A DNA stretch of 11,432 nt from Planctomycetota bacterium (GTDB lineage: Bacteria; Planctomycetota; Phycisphaerae; WQYP01; JAJZKY01). The position numbers were made by a program, and so were the translations under genes. Of this stretch, positions 1-7,603 are shown one piece after another. The stretch is from contig JAJZKY010000075.1 of NCBI GenBank assembly GCA_021803885.1, positions 1 through 11,432 of the forward strand. The letters are read 5' to 3'. Position 1 is the stretch's first letter, and every line of letters starts with the position of its first letter. The notes beneath the pieces were generated by a model. That model was not told the origin of the DNA, ran no database searches, and was given only the letters and a program-made list of their open reading frames with translations.

Positions 1-463
1 GCTCACCGCCCGGGGCGAAGAAACCGATATTATCGTCGGCCTTTCACTGGGGGCCGATGATTACGTCACCAAACCTTTTTCCATGAAGGTGCTCATGGCC
101 CGGATCGCCGCGGTCTTGCGGCGAAAAGCCGCCACCGCTGAAGCGGGCCAGCAGATTCTAAGCAATGGCCCGATGGTTATTGATGAAGCCCGGCATGAAC
201 TCACCCTGGAAGGCCGACCCATTACCGTTACGCCTACTGAATTCAAACTCCTTACGGCCCTGGCTCTGGCGCGTGGGCGCGTACTGTCACGGGATCAACT
301 TACAGATCGCGTCATGGGTTCGGAAGTGTATGTTACTGATCGCGCCATTGATGTGCATATAACCGCCGTGCGAAAGAAGCTCGGCGATTATCAATGGATG
401 ATCCACACCGTCCGCGGTGTGGGGTACAAACTTCTGGAAACCAAAGATGAAGGTGGCATCTGA
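1..463 (+). CDS. OmpR/PhoB-family response regulator, 3' part
   Basis: DNA-binding response regulator whose 5' end lies outside the window. The open frame begins at base 2 and gives 153 codons to the TGA at 461-463. The first ~40 residues are the end of a receiver domain: LGADDYVTKPF contains the conserved Lys of the phospho-acceptor site (window residue 24) followed by the usual Pro. Residues ~55-148 form an OmpR-type winged helix-turn-helix, with TPTEFKLL, the GRVLSRDQL helix, the recognition segment AIDVHITAVRKKLG and the closing HTVRGVGYKL wing. The phosphorylated Asp is off the edge. The histidine kinase starts 113 bp downstream on the same strand, so the two are very probably a cognate pair. 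PhoB/PhoP-like by domain type, but no target site or phosphate gene is in view, so phosphate control is only a guess. Confidence 0.95.
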   Translation, partial: LTARGEETDIIVGLSLGADDYVTKPFSMKVLMARIAAVLRRKAATAEAGQQILSNGPMVIDEARHELTLEGRPITVTPTEFKLLTALALARGRVLSRDQLTDRVMGSEVYVTDRAIDVHITAVRKKLGDYQWMIHTVRGVGYKLLETKDEGGI

Positions 464-576
464 CGGGCCAATATCTCTGAACGCACCAGAATCCGGTGTG
501 GTGACGCATTACACCTCTGTAGCCCGCAGCCTGTTGCTTCTTGCGTCCGGCGTCTTTCCTGCGATGATTTGCTCTT

Positions 577-2031
577 ATGATATATGGACTCCAGATGCTC
601 GCACCCGCCATCCTTGCGGAATTCCGCGTACCCGGTACGCATTCAACTCAGGCCGCCGTACTGGCGGTTCTTGTGGCCATTCTGGCGGCCAGCACAGTGG
701 CCCTGTTGCTGGTGCTGATCCAACGTTATCGCATGGTTAAAGACATTATCCGCTGGCTGCGCGTGCGGCGCATGGGTGAGCCGCAGCGCCCGCCAATTGT
801 CCTGGCCCACGCGCATCTCGAACGCCTGGTTCGCGAAATTCAAAGCCTTGCCAACGCCTCGGAAACTGAACGCCGTGAACTGCTGGTGCAAAGCAGTTAT
901 CTGCAAACTCTCCTGGCCTGCCTCAACGATCCGGTTATTATTCTTGATCCTGCCGGTGTTCCCGTGCTTTCCAATCGTCGCGCTGTCGAACTGCTCATTA
1001 CCCCGGCTGATCCGGATTCACAGGCCAGTTTGCGCGATTTTGCCGCTCAGGCCCCGGTGCAGGATATCACCCGCATCGCCTTGCGCAGTGGCACCCCGGT
1101 TTCCCGGCAGATTCGTCTGGCGATCTTTTCACGTCCGCGCGTGTTGCAGATTACCGCTGCCCCCATTTCACCAGGACTTCAGCCGCGCGGAGTTCTGCTG
1201 CTGTTGCAGGATCAAACAGAATTACTGCAAAATGTTCAGATCAAGGCGGATTTCGCCGCCAATGCCAGCCATGAACTCCGCACTCCCCTGGCCAGCATCC
1301 GTGCCGCCGTGGAAACCATTAACGAAGCCGGATATGAAGATCATGTCACACTCAAACGCTGTCTGGATATTGTCGGCGGCCATGTTCTGCGCTTGCAGCT
1401 TCTGGTGCAGGACCTGCTGGATTTGTCGCGCACGGAAGACCCGCGCGCAGTGGTGCGTTATGAGCCGATCAAGCTCGATGAAGTGCGCGAATTAATTTCC
1501 GGCATGTTCAAAAGCATGGCGACTGAAAAGCATCTGGAATTACGTTTTGAAATTGCCCCCGACGCCCGGATTATGCAGGGGGATGAACGTCTGGTCATGC
1601 TGATTCTGAAAAATCTTATCGATAACAGTTTAAAATTCACCTCCGCCGGATTTATACAAGTCCGCTGGCTGCGCCAAACCCGACCCATGCGGAATGCCGC
1701 GATCAAATCCGACGCGTTCGATCCCAATGCCACGGAAGACATGATGATTCTGGAAGTGGAGGATACCGGCTGCGGCATTCCGCCGGAAGATATTCACCGC
1801 GTCTTTGAACGATTTTATACCGTCAATCGCAGTCGCGGCGGTGCCGATCGGGGAACCGGTCTGGGGCTGGCCATTGTAAAACATGCGGTCGCCGCCATGG
1901 GGGGCGTGGTTGAACTGCACAGCCAAACCGGCAAAGGAACCATCATGCGTTGCATCTGGCCTCAATCCCGCCAGCCCATGCCACCGCGCCGCCCGGCAGT
2001 CGAACCCTCCCACGCGTCCCCTGCGGACTGA
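577..2031 (+). CDS. PhoR-like membrane sensor histidine kinase
   Basis: Autophosphorylating sensor kinase of 484 aa, likely partner of the upstream response regulator. One clear membrane helix lies at ~25-48, followed by a basic cytoplasmic segment (IQRYRMVKDIIRWLRVRR), a coiled linker, and a PAS-like domain at ~106-215 (LNDPVIILDPAGVPVLSNRRAVELL). The HisKA domain has the H-box SHELRTPL with phospho-acceptor His232. The HATPase domain has the N-box KNLIDN (Asn346/Asn350), G1 box DTGCGIP (Asp396) and G2 box GTGLGL (from Gly426). The order TM-PAS-HisKA-HATPase without a sizeable extracytoplasmic loop resembles PhoR, so sensing is probably through the membrane segment, a partner protein or the PAS domain. 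The start is limited by an in-frame TGA at 565-567. ATG 577 is the first start and ATG 595 a possible later one. Neither has a clear Shine-Dalgarno sequence. Confidence 0.95.
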   Translation: MIYGLQMLAPAILAEFRVPGTHSTQAAVLAVLVAILAASTVALLLVLIQRYRMVKDIIRWLRVRRMGEPQRPPIVLAHAHLERLVREIQSLANASETERRELLVQSSYLQTLLACLNDPVIILDPAGVPVLSNRRAVELLITPADPDSQASLRDFAAQAPVQDITRIALRSGTPVSRQIRLAIFSRPRVLQITAAPISPGLQPRGVLLLLQDQTELLQNVQIKADFAANASHELRTPLASIRAAVETINEAGYEDHVTLKRCLDIVGGHVLRLQLLVQDLLDLSRTEDPRAVVRYEPIKLDEVRELISGMFKSMATEKHLELRFEIAPDARIMQGDERLVMLILKNLIDNSLKFTSAGFIQVRWLRQTRPMRNAAIKSDAFDPNATEDMMILEVEDTGCGIPPEDIHRVFERFYTVNRSRGGADRGTGLGLAIVKHAVAAMGGVVELHSQTGKGTIMRCIWPQSRQPMPPRRPAVEPSHASPAD

Positions 2032-2126
2032 ACCAGAGGCTGCGATTCACAATCAAACACATATTATGGCACAGATTTTATGTCGGGGCAGGCGGTGCTC
2101 AATGGCAAATTAATATTGCGCCATAT

Positions 2127-2143
2127 CGCGTTAAAATAACGCG
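2127..2143. promoter_or_regulatory. Perfect palindrome CGCGTTA-AAA-TAACGCG, possible operator
   Basis: Two 7-bp arms separated by AAA form an exact inverted repeat ending 3 bp before the TATAAT box. Its position across the -35/spacer region is typical of a repressor or activator site. It could also form a small hairpin, but only if transcribed from further upstream. The regulator is unknown. Confidence 0.4.
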
Positions 2144-2146
2144 CGG

Positions 2147-2152
2147 TATAAT
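2147..2152 (+). promoter_or_regulatory. Candidate -10 box upstream of murA
   Basis: A perfect TATAAT lies 81 bp before the murA ATG. At 17-bp spacing the -35 position (2124-2129, TATCGC) is a poor match to TTGACA, so this would be a weak or activator-dependent promoter, if used. The -35 position overlaps the palindrome at 2127-2143. Transcription would start near 2159-2160, giving murA a leader of about 75 nt. Confidence 0.45.
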
Positions 2153-2160
2153 TACACGTC

Positions 2161-2253
2161 ATGAGTCTGATGGATCAGGACGCCTGCGGAAGCCCCTGCA
2201 TCGGCTGCGTACAAATCATGGAGGATTTGCCCTATGGATTCATTTGTCATTGA
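2161..2253 (+). CDS. Possible 30-codon leader ORF overlapping the murA start
   Basis: ATG at 2161 opens a 30-codon frame ending in TGA at 2251-2253, so it overlaps the first 20 bases of murA in another frame. The peptide has three cysteines in a C-x3-C-x2-C arrangement (CGSPCIGC). The ATG lies 8 nt after the TATAAT box, so if that box is used the ATG would be at or next to the transcript start, as in a leaderless message. Against it: no Shine-Dalgarno sequence, and a frame this short is expected by chance at this GC content. It could couple translation to murA, because its reading covers the murA ribosome binding site. Confidence 0.2.
   Translation: MSLMDQDACGSPCIGCVQIMEDLPYGFICH
2220..2225 (+). 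promoter_or_regulatory. Shine-Dalgarno of murA
   Basis: GGAGGA ends 8 nt before ATG 2234, a strong ribosome binding site that fixes the murA start. It lies inside the possible leader ORF at 2161-2253. Confidence 0.8.
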
Positions 2254-3511
2254 AGGTGGTTCGCGTCTGCGTGGGAGCCTGCGGATTGCCGGTTCAAAAA
2301 ATGCGGCATTGCCTGTGATGGCGGCGGCGCTGCTGGCGGGCGGCAAATCGCTCATTGAAGACATTCCTAATTTACAGGATATCCGCAGTCAGATTGAATT
2401 GCTCAAGCTCCTGGGTTGTCGCGTGGAGCGGCGAGCCGATGGCAAGCTGGAAATTGAGGTTATTGACGAAAATAGCTCCCATGCGCCGTATGATGTCGTA
2501 CGAAAAATGCGGGCCAGTATATGTGTATTAGGCCCGCTGTTGGCGAAGCGCGGGCATGTACGGGTTTCCATGCCGGGGGGCTGCGCCATTGGAGACCGTC
2601 CGGTGGATATCCACCTGCGCGGCCTGCGGGCCTTGGGAGCAACCATTGAGTTCGAAGGTGGGGATATTATTGCCCATGCCAGCAAGCTTCACGGCGCGGA
2701 AGTATTTCTGGGCGGAAATTTTGGCTCGACTGTTTTGGGCACGGCCAACGTGATGAGCGCTGCGACACTGGCGGAAGGCACAACGGTCATTGAATGTGCG
2801 GCTTGTGAACCGGAAATTGTGGACCTGGCCAATTATCTCAATGTCATGGGGGCCAACATTACCGGGCACGGGACACCGCGGATTACTGTAGAAGGTGTTG
2901 CCGCTCTGCATGGCGCAGAGCACCGGATTATCCCGGATCGTATTGAAGCGGGCACCTTTATGGTGGCGGCGGCGATTTCCAATGGCGAATTGAATCTTGA
3001 TAACGTCCGTATTGATCATTTAATGGCGGCGGTGGATAAGCTGCGCAGCATCGGCGTTATTGTGGAAAGAAGCGGCGGCGGCGTCACCGTCGCGTCCGCG
3101 CGAAGGCTGGAAGCGGCGATTATTACCACGCAACCCTATCCCGGTTTTCCCACGGATTTGCAGGCACAGTTTATGGCGCTGCTGTCGATGGCCAACGGCA
3201 ACAGCATTGTTTCGGAAAAGATTTTTCCAGATCGGTTTATGCACGTTGCGGAATTAACGCGCCTCGGCGCGCGGATGCACCGCGAGGGAGCCACGGTAAT
3301 TATTGAAGGCGAACAGCAGCTCATTGGAGCGCCGGTAATGGCCAGTGATTTGCGGGCTTCAGCGGCTCTGGTGCTGGCGGGACTGGCGGCGCGCGGCACA
3401 ACTACCATTAACCGAGTGTATCACATTGATCGCGGCTATGAAAAAATTGAAGAACGCCTCAACAGCCTGGGCGCGAAAATCAGACGTGTGGATCAATCGG
3501 AAGCGGAATAA
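2234..3511 (+). CDS. murA: UDP-N-acetylglucosamine 1-carboxyvinyltransferase (MurA)
   Basis: Cytoplasmic enzyme transferring enolpyruvate from PEP to UDP-GlcNAc, the first committed step of peptidoglycan synthesis and the target of fosfomycin. The 425 aa are full length for the family (about 420). The EPSP-synthase-type fold is recognised from the N-terminal GSKNAALP (Lys22/Asn23) and the active-site loop PGGCAIGDRPVD with catalytic Cys117, the residue fosfomycin alkylates; Asp-type resistance at this position is absent. Also visible are the central YPGFPTDLQAQFMALL segment with its conserved Asp and the C-terminal HIDRGYEKIEERLNSLGA. Start ATG 2234 is supported by GGAGGA at 2220-2225, 8 nt upstream. 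The 3' end faces rne. Its presence indicates a peptidoglycan-making cell, compatible with Planctomycetota. Confidence 0.98.
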   Translation: MDSFVIEGGSRLRGSLRIAGSKNAALPVMAAALLAGGKSLIEDIPNLQDIRSQIELLKLLGCRVERRADGKLEIEVIDENSSHAPYDVVRKMRASICVLGPLLAKRGHVRVSMPGGCAIGDRPVDIHLRGLRALGATIEFEGGDIIAHASKLHGAEVFLGGNFGSTVLGTANVMSAATLAEGTTVIECAACEPEIVDLANYLNVMGANITGHGTPRITVEGVAALHGAEHRIIPDRIEAGTFMVAAAISNGELNLDNVRIDHLMAAVDKLRSIGVIVERSGGGVTVASARRLEAAIITTQPYPGFPTDLQAQFMALLSMANGNSIVSEKIFPDRFMHVAELTRLGARMHREGATVIIEGEQQLIGAPVMASDLRASAALVLAGLAARGTTTINRVYHIDRGYEKIEERLNSLGAKIRRVDQSEAE

Positions 3512-3517
3512 TGACCA

Positions 3518-3538
3518 CCGTGTCAAAATCTCACACGG
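3518..3538. terminator. Weak hairpin between convergent murA and rne ends
   Basis: CCGTGT (3518-3523) and ACACGG (3533-3538) form a 6-bp stem with a 9-nt loop, covering the 19-bp gap and the rne stop codon. It lacks a U-tract on either strand, so a bidirectional terminator is only a possibility. Confidence 0.25.
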
Positions 3539-6146
3539 CGATGTTGATTAAATTTCCGCGAATGTCATAGGCTTCAATAAGCACAGAATCATCGGGCAAT
3601 GCGGAGTCCGGTGTAATGACAATTTTTTTCTCCGTGCGGTCTTCCATGGCCACAAGTTCACGGCGTTTTTTATTCAGCAGATACCCTGCGACCGTGGGAT
3701 ATACCTTCAATTCAATGCGGGCGATGTCTTTATGCAAAGTGGCCGCCGCCAAACGCCGCATGACGTCCAGCGTGACACTTTCGGGTGTTTTAATCAGCGC
3801 GGCACCCCGGCAATGCGGGCAGTCCTGGTAAATGCCACGCTTCAGGCTCGGCTTGACGCGCTGGCGGGTCATTTCAATCATACAGAACTGGCTCATGCGC
3901 AACACTTTGGTTTTGGCGCGGTCATTGCGCAATTCATCACGCAGCAGACGCTCAATTTCCCGCTTGTGCCGATCTTCCCGCATGTCAATAAAGTCAATGA
4001 CAATCACGCCGCCGAGATCGCGTAAGCGCAACTGGCGGCACAAATCCACAATGGCCTCTTTGTTGATATTGTACGCGGTAAGTTCCGCATCGCGCTGTTC
4101 GCGGTAGCGTCCGGAATTCACATCCACCGCCACGAGAGCTTCGGTGGAATCAATAACCAGAGATCCACCATTGGGCATTTCCACGCGGCGGCTGTTAATT
4201 TTTTCTATTTCCCGTTCCACGCCATACCGGATAAACAGCGGCATGGGATCCTGATACAGTTCAACAATGCTGGAATCCGGACTGGCGATGGTAAGAAAAT
4301 CACGTACACGCTCGGCGACATCCGGTTCATCAACGACAATGCGGTCCATTTCCTGCACGGCCAGATCGCGAATACTGCGGATCACCAGATCGCTTTCTTC
4401 GTAAAGCAGTGCGGGCGTGCGCTGCGTATCAAGGCGATGGGTAATACGCTTCCAGATGCGCACAAGAAAATGCAGATCCTGCTGGAGTTCACGGGCGGTG
4501 CGGTCCATCCCGGCGGTGCGGATAATAAAGCCGAGATTTTCCGGCGGATTCAGCTCGCGTAACAGGCGTTTCATGGCCCGACGCTGTTCATCATCGGCGA
4601 TTTTTCTCGATACGCCCAAAGCGCTCATACCGGGCATCATCACCAGGTATCGACCGGGCACACTGATGTAACTCGTCAGCGTGGGGCCTTTCGTGCCGAT
4701 GCCTTCTTTCGTTACCTGAACAATAATTTCCTGGCCGCGCCGCAGGCATTGCTGAATCGGCGGGCGCGAATGGCGTGGGGTTTTTCGGCCCACACGCTCC
4801 ATGGGCGCTATGTGGTCGTTATCCACATGGATGTCCGCATCTTCATCAAATAATTCATCTATCTCGCCTCCCATTTCTTCAAAATTGGCGGCAACATCCG
4901 GCTCGACGGCCTGTTGACCATCCGCGGATTGCGGAGCATCAGCCTTTTTTGCGCCGGCGGCATGCATTTTGGCGGTGGATTTATGGTGCTGCGGAAAATA
5001 TTGCGGATGCAGATCACTTATATGCAGGAATCCATTTTTGCCGATTCCAAAATCAATAAAGGCCGCCTGTATGCTGGGCTCAACATTGGTCACGCGGCCC
5101 TTGTAAATGTTGCCAACGTGCAGATCATGGCTGGAGCGTTCGGTGTAAAGTTCTTCCAGCACGCCCTGAGAAACAATGGCGATGCGAACTTCTTCGGAAT
5201 CGGCCACATTCACCAGCATGATGCGGGGCGGGCCTTTCTTCCGGGCGACGGGCTTTTGCGATTCAACTTCGCCATCAACCGGATCAAGTTCCGGCGATTC
5301 TATATCAGTTTGAGCGGCTAAATCTGAATCCACCGGCTCGGCGGAAAGCGTTTCCGGCGGCGCGGGTGATTGCGGTTCCGGTGAAGCTGGAGGTGCGATT
5401 TCCGCTTTCGGATGTTGCCGGGCCGGATCGGCGTGTCGTCTGCCGGCATGATGATGCACGGACGCCGGAGCCACCAGATCCGGCAAAAGCGAATCAGAGA
5501 TACCGCTGGAAGTGATGCTGCGCGACGTGCCGGTAGGGCGGAATTGATGCCGCACTTTTCCCTGACTGAAAGATCGGCGGCCAGGATGCCGTGTCAGCCC
5601 GGGGGCGGCGCGAGCCACGAGGCGCTCCGGGTTGGGACGTTGGGTGGAATAGCCGGCACTGCCGGTTGAACCGGATGCGGGAGCCGATGGCCCGGATGCC
5701 GGGGTCGCGCGTTGATCTTCCGGCGTACCGGGCTCAGGGCGAGGTTCAGTTGCCGCAGGTGAAATTGTCGGCACCGGTTGATCAACCGCACGCGATTCGG
5801 ATGATTCAGTCAATGATTGCAGCGCCTCTTCGGGCTGATAGACCGCAGGCAGAACCGCACTTGCCTCCGGTGCCGGCGGGGTTGGAGCGACTGGTTCGGC
5901 AGCGGGTACCGGAGCTTTGCGGCGCACGGATTTTCCGCGCCCCCGGCCACCACGTCCTCTACCACCGCGCCGCCGCCGACGCGGCTTACCGGTTCCTGCG
6001 GAATCATCTGCAGAGGCTGCTTCCACCGGGGCAGCCGGGCCGGCGATCAGATCGCCCGGCGAGGCGGATTCAGGAGAAAACAGTGTATCAGGGGGCAACT
6101 CCGAACGTTCTTCGGATGAATCAAATTTCATGGTGTTGATAAACAA
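3531..6146 (-). CDS. rne: Ribonuclease E/G family endoribonuclease with long N-terminal extension
   Basis: Single-strand endoribonuclease for mRNA decay and rRNA/tRNA processing, 871 aa. Residues ~1-300 are low-complexity Pro/Ala/Glu sequence with an Arg/Gly-rich patch at 55-77 and further basic patches near 190-255, likely disordered RNA-binding tails. The core starts near 305. An S1 domain begins ~320-379 (NGFLHISDL), is interrupted by an acidic, low-complexity insert at ~385-465, and resumes at RRGQEIIVQVTKEGIGTKG. Catalytic metal ligands are Asp675 (DVNSG) and Asp718 (IDFID), 43 residues apart as in E. coli RNase E (303/346). The Zn-link CPHC is Cys776/Cys779. There is no C-terminal degradosome scaffold. 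The start is uncertain: TTG at 6146, or ATG at 6131 (residue 6), which I find equally or more likely; neither has a well-spaced ribosome binding site. The symbol is by family; rng is possible. Confidence 0.95.
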   Translation of the reverse strand: MFINTMKFDSSEERSELPPDTLFSPESASPGDLIAGPAAPVEAASADDSAGTGKPRRRRRGGRGRGGRGRGKSVRRKAPVPAAEPVAPTPPAPEASAVLPAVYQPEEALQSLTESSESRAVDQPVPTISPAATEPRPEPGTPEDQRATPASGPSAPASGSTGSAGYSTQRPNPERLVARAAPGLTRHPGRRSFSQGKVRHQFRPTGTSRSITSSGISDSLLPDLVAPASVHHHAGRRHADPARQHPKAEIAPPASPEPQSPAPPETLSAEPVDSDLAAQTDIESPELDPVDGEVESQKPVARKKGPPRIMLVNVADSEEVRIAIVSQGVLEELYTERSSHDLHVGNIYKGRVTNVEPSIQAAFIDFGIGKNGFLHISDLHPQYFPQHHKSTAKMHAAGAKKADAPQSADGQQAVEPDVAANFEEMGGEIDELFDEDADIHVDNDHIAPMERVGRKTPRHSRPPIQQCLRRGQEIIVQVTKEGIGTKGPTLTSYISVPGRYLVMMPGMSALGVSRKIADDEQRRAMKRLLRELNPPENLGFIIRTAGMDRTARELQQDLHFLVRIWKRITHRLDTQRTPALLYEESDLVIRSIRDLAVQEMDRIVVDEPDVAERVRDFLTIASPDSSIVELYQDPMPLFIRYGVEREIEKINSRRVEMPNGGSLVIDSTEALVAVDVNSGRYREQRDAELTAYNINKEAIVDLCRQLRLRDLGGVIVIDFIDMREDRHKREIERLLRDELRNDRAKTKVLRMSQFCMIEMTRQRVKPSLKRGIYQDCPHCRGAALIKTPESVTLDVMRRLAAATLHKDIARIELKVYPTVAGYLLNKKRRELVAMEDRTEKKIVITPDSALPDDSVLIEAYDIRGNLINIAV

Positions 6147-6214
6147 GCCTCACGAGAAAATATTGCATACACCCAACCCTCACCGCCGACTTCAGTCGCG
6201 GATAAATCCTATGG

Positions 6215-6243
6215 ATTATATTAACTTTGTCCAAACAAGTCCA
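6215..6243 (-). promoter_or_regulatory. Candidate sigma70-type promoter for rne
   Basis: Read on the minus strand, TGGACT (6243-6238, 4/6 match to the -35 consensus) is followed after exactly 17 bp by a perfect TATAAT (6220-6215). The predicted transcript start near 6208 would give a leader of roughly 60-80 nt before either possible rne start. Confidence 0.6.
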
Positions 6244-6279
6244 CGATGGGGGAGAGAATCTCCGGGGGGAAAGAATCCG

Positions 6280-6302
6280 GAATCCGGAATCAAGACGGCA
6301 AC
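6280..6302 (+). repeat. Imperfect direct repeat R2, left copy
   Basis: 23 bp beginning GAATCCGGAATCAAGA, matching 8684-8706 at 20 of 23 positions. It is preceded by a partial extra GAATCCG unit. It lies outside the R1 copy, so the order across the middle is R2-R1-R1-R2, all in direct orientation. Confidence 0.45.
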
Positions 6303-6455
6303 TATTTTCATAATGGCATTGCGTGGCCGGGGCGGCAGGTTAGAATCTGCGTGTCAGATTCATTATGCGTTGGCGGGCCGCCCATGGCCGCGGCGGCTTC
6401 GCCGAGAAGATAGTTCTGAGATAGTAGAGAGTCGAGGAAATAGATGGCTGGCTTT

Positions 6456-6484
6456 GGATTCGCCTATGGTTGCACTGAACGAAA
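6456..6484 (+). repeat. Imperfect direct repeat R1, left copy
   Basis: 29 bp, 25 identical to 8638-8666, with invariant blocks GGATTC, TATGGTTGCA and TGAACGAAA. The mismatches are three adjacent bases after GGATTC and one C/T. The copies are 2,182 bp apart and bracket the membrane-protein gene. Confidence 0.6.
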
Positions 6485-6556
6485 GCATGTTTCGCGATCT
6501 GCGCACGCAGGGGATAAACACCGGCACAACGATACAGCTCTCGCGTCGAAGCGGGG

Positions 6557-6676
6557 ATGCTGCGCGATATGCAGTTGCTGCTTGTTCTCGGCGTGGCCCT
6601 GCTGGTGTGGGAGGCGTTTATGTGCGCGCAATTCCTTTATCTGAGATCCCACCCAGGCTTCCATTCCTTTTTATAA
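6557..6676 (+). CDS. Possible 39-aa single-pass membrane peptide
   Basis: ATG 6557 to TAA 6674-6676. The peptide is a short N-terminus, then a continuous hydrophobic helix at ~6-28 (QLLLVLGVALLVWEAFMCAQ), then a short polar tail with His and Pro. A GCGGGG stretch lies immediately before the ATG, too close for a good ribosome binding site. No family is recognised. It could be a real small membrane protein, a remnant of a larger gene, or chance; length alone does not exclude chance. Confidence 0.2.
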   Translation: MLRDMQLLLVLGVALLVWEAFMCAQFLYLRSHPGFHSFL

Positions 6677-6793
6677 GTTCCTGACTCGTGCCGTGAGGAC
6701 GCAAGAGGGCGACATGCATGGTTGATCAGATGAGCAGCGAAGGGCTGGGCAAGACAGCCGCCGATGCTTTTGTTTTGGACTGCACAGGACGGT

Positions 6794-6820
6794 TTGTAAA
6801 CGTGATGCCAATGTTATAAT
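6794..6820 (+). promoter_or_regulatory. Candidate promoter TTGTAA-15-TATAAT
   Basis: A perfect TATAAT at 6815-6820 has TTGTAA (4/6) at 6794-6799 with a short 15-bp spacer; TTTGTA at 6793 gives 16 bp. Two GTCGAC hexamers follow at 6827-6842. It would drive the disrupted frame starting near 6917. It overlaps the end of a 33-codon ORF (6718-6819), so one of the two readings is probably chance. Confidence 0.3.
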
Positions 6821-6916
6821 AGGCGAGTCGACGGCGGTCGACCCGATTTTTGGGACCTGAGAATTGTCCAAAGGTTAGGCGGGCTTTGGTGAGCCAGCCG
6901 ATAGTGAGGTCGGAGC

Positions 6917-7366
6917 GTGAGCGCCTGGTGGGTGGTCGCCGCGCGCGTCGTGCTCGACGTGCTACGAGAATTTTCATAAACAGTTCCGGCAGATTATGGC
7001 GCAGGAGGCTGTGGCCGCCGCGAAAGTCTGGGGGCCGGGGGGTGCAAGGGGATCGCGAGCGCTGCCTGTATTGGCTTGATTGTGGCATTTGGCGGTCCTT
7101 CTGGAATGATCATCGCGGCTATCGCTGGCGTTGCGGACGTGGCCGCGAAAGAGGTCGAGTGGTCCGCATACATGCACTTTTTCCGCGTTGAGGAGCAGGG
7201 CATTCAGCAAGCCTTGGACGACTGCCTGCGCGGCCGTGATTAGGAGTTCCTGTCGCATGAAGAAAAACTGCGGAGAACGCAACTTACCACTGCGGATAGG
7301 GGTGCTGTCGTCGTCGGTGGTTGCGTAGGTGGAGTGGCCCAAGTGCGCCGTGCAAACGCGGGGTAA
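6917..7366 (+). pseudogene. Likely frame-disrupted gene for a small hydrophobic protein
   Basis: Protein-like sequence can be followed only by changing frame. It starts GTG 6917 (VSAWWVVAARVVLDVLRE, closed by TAA at 6977-6979). One base later, at an AATTTT run, it continues as NFHKQFRQIMAQEAVAAAKVWGPGG. After the G-runs at 7030-7050 it returns to the first frame as GIASAACIGLIVAFGGPSGM and then a helix-rich stretch, reaching TAG at 7241-7243. The same frame then stays open to TAA 7364-7366 (starting EFLSHEEKLRRTQL). The middle contains a hydrophobic Gly/Ala/Ile segment followed by an acidic, amphipathic part. The family is not recognised. Both frame changes fall at homopolymers, which fits mutation or sequencing error. 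The opposite-strand frame 6974-7546 looks like antisense. Confidence 0.35.
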
Positions 7367-7544
7367 TGAAGGTCTCCCCCTAGAGTGAAACGGGGACGCA
7401 ACGATTGTTTGGGTAAGTATTGGCAATGCGAGCGGCGAGAATCCCTGACATCGCGCTGGTTGGTTTGCGGTGGTGGCTACACATTGGAGTTGCGTTGATG
7501 CGTGCGATATCTGAGAAGCGTATGATGCGGACGCATGTGGAAGC

Positions 7545-7587
7545 ACGTTAGCGTGCGAGCAGGCGAAAACCGTTGACGTTAGCTTGC
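7545..7587 (+). repeat. Repeated 12-mer ACGTTAGCKTGC before the membrane-protein gene
   Basis: ACGTTAGCGTGC at 7545-7556 and ACGTTAGCTTGC at 7576-7587 match at 11 of 12 bases, 31 bp apart start to start (three helical turns), ending 21 bp before the GTG start. The first copy is also inside a GCACG-TTAG-CGTGC hairpin (7543-7556). This could be a pair of regulator sites or leader structure. Confidence 0.3.
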
Positions 7588-7598
7588 CCCCGGTGCTT

Positions 7599-7603
7599 GG
7601 AGG
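7599..7603 (+). promoter_or_regulatory. Shine-Dalgarno deciding the GTG start at 7609
   Basis: GGAGG followed by 5 nt and GTG. It favours the 280-residue product over a 292-residue reading from TTG 7573. Confidence 0.6.

Noticed and set aside
776..1495. 239-codon plus-strand ORF inside the histidine kinase
   Set aside because: Cys/Arg/Pro-rich shadow frame; the overlapping frame carries every kinase motif.
5917..6684. 255-codon plus-strand ORF overlapping the rne 5' end
   Set aside because: Its first part is the complement of the Arg/Gly-rich rne N-terminus, and the rest covers repeat and promoter DNA. There is no recognisable domain and no ribosome site.
6850..7191. 113-codon Arg-rich plus-strand ORF
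   Set aside because: Arg/Gly/Trp-rich composition typical of a wrong frame in GC-rich DNA. It is out of frame with the protein-like segments in the same stretch.
7375..7402. GTCTCCCC/GGGGAC hairpin as a terminator
   Set aside because: The stem needs a bulge, the loop is long and no T-run follows.
6974..7546. 190-codon minus-strand ORF
   Set aside because: Its product is His/Ser/Pro/Arg-rich with no fold-like pattern. The plus strand over the same bases gives far more protein-like hydrophobic and amphipathic sequence, so it is probably an antisense shadow.
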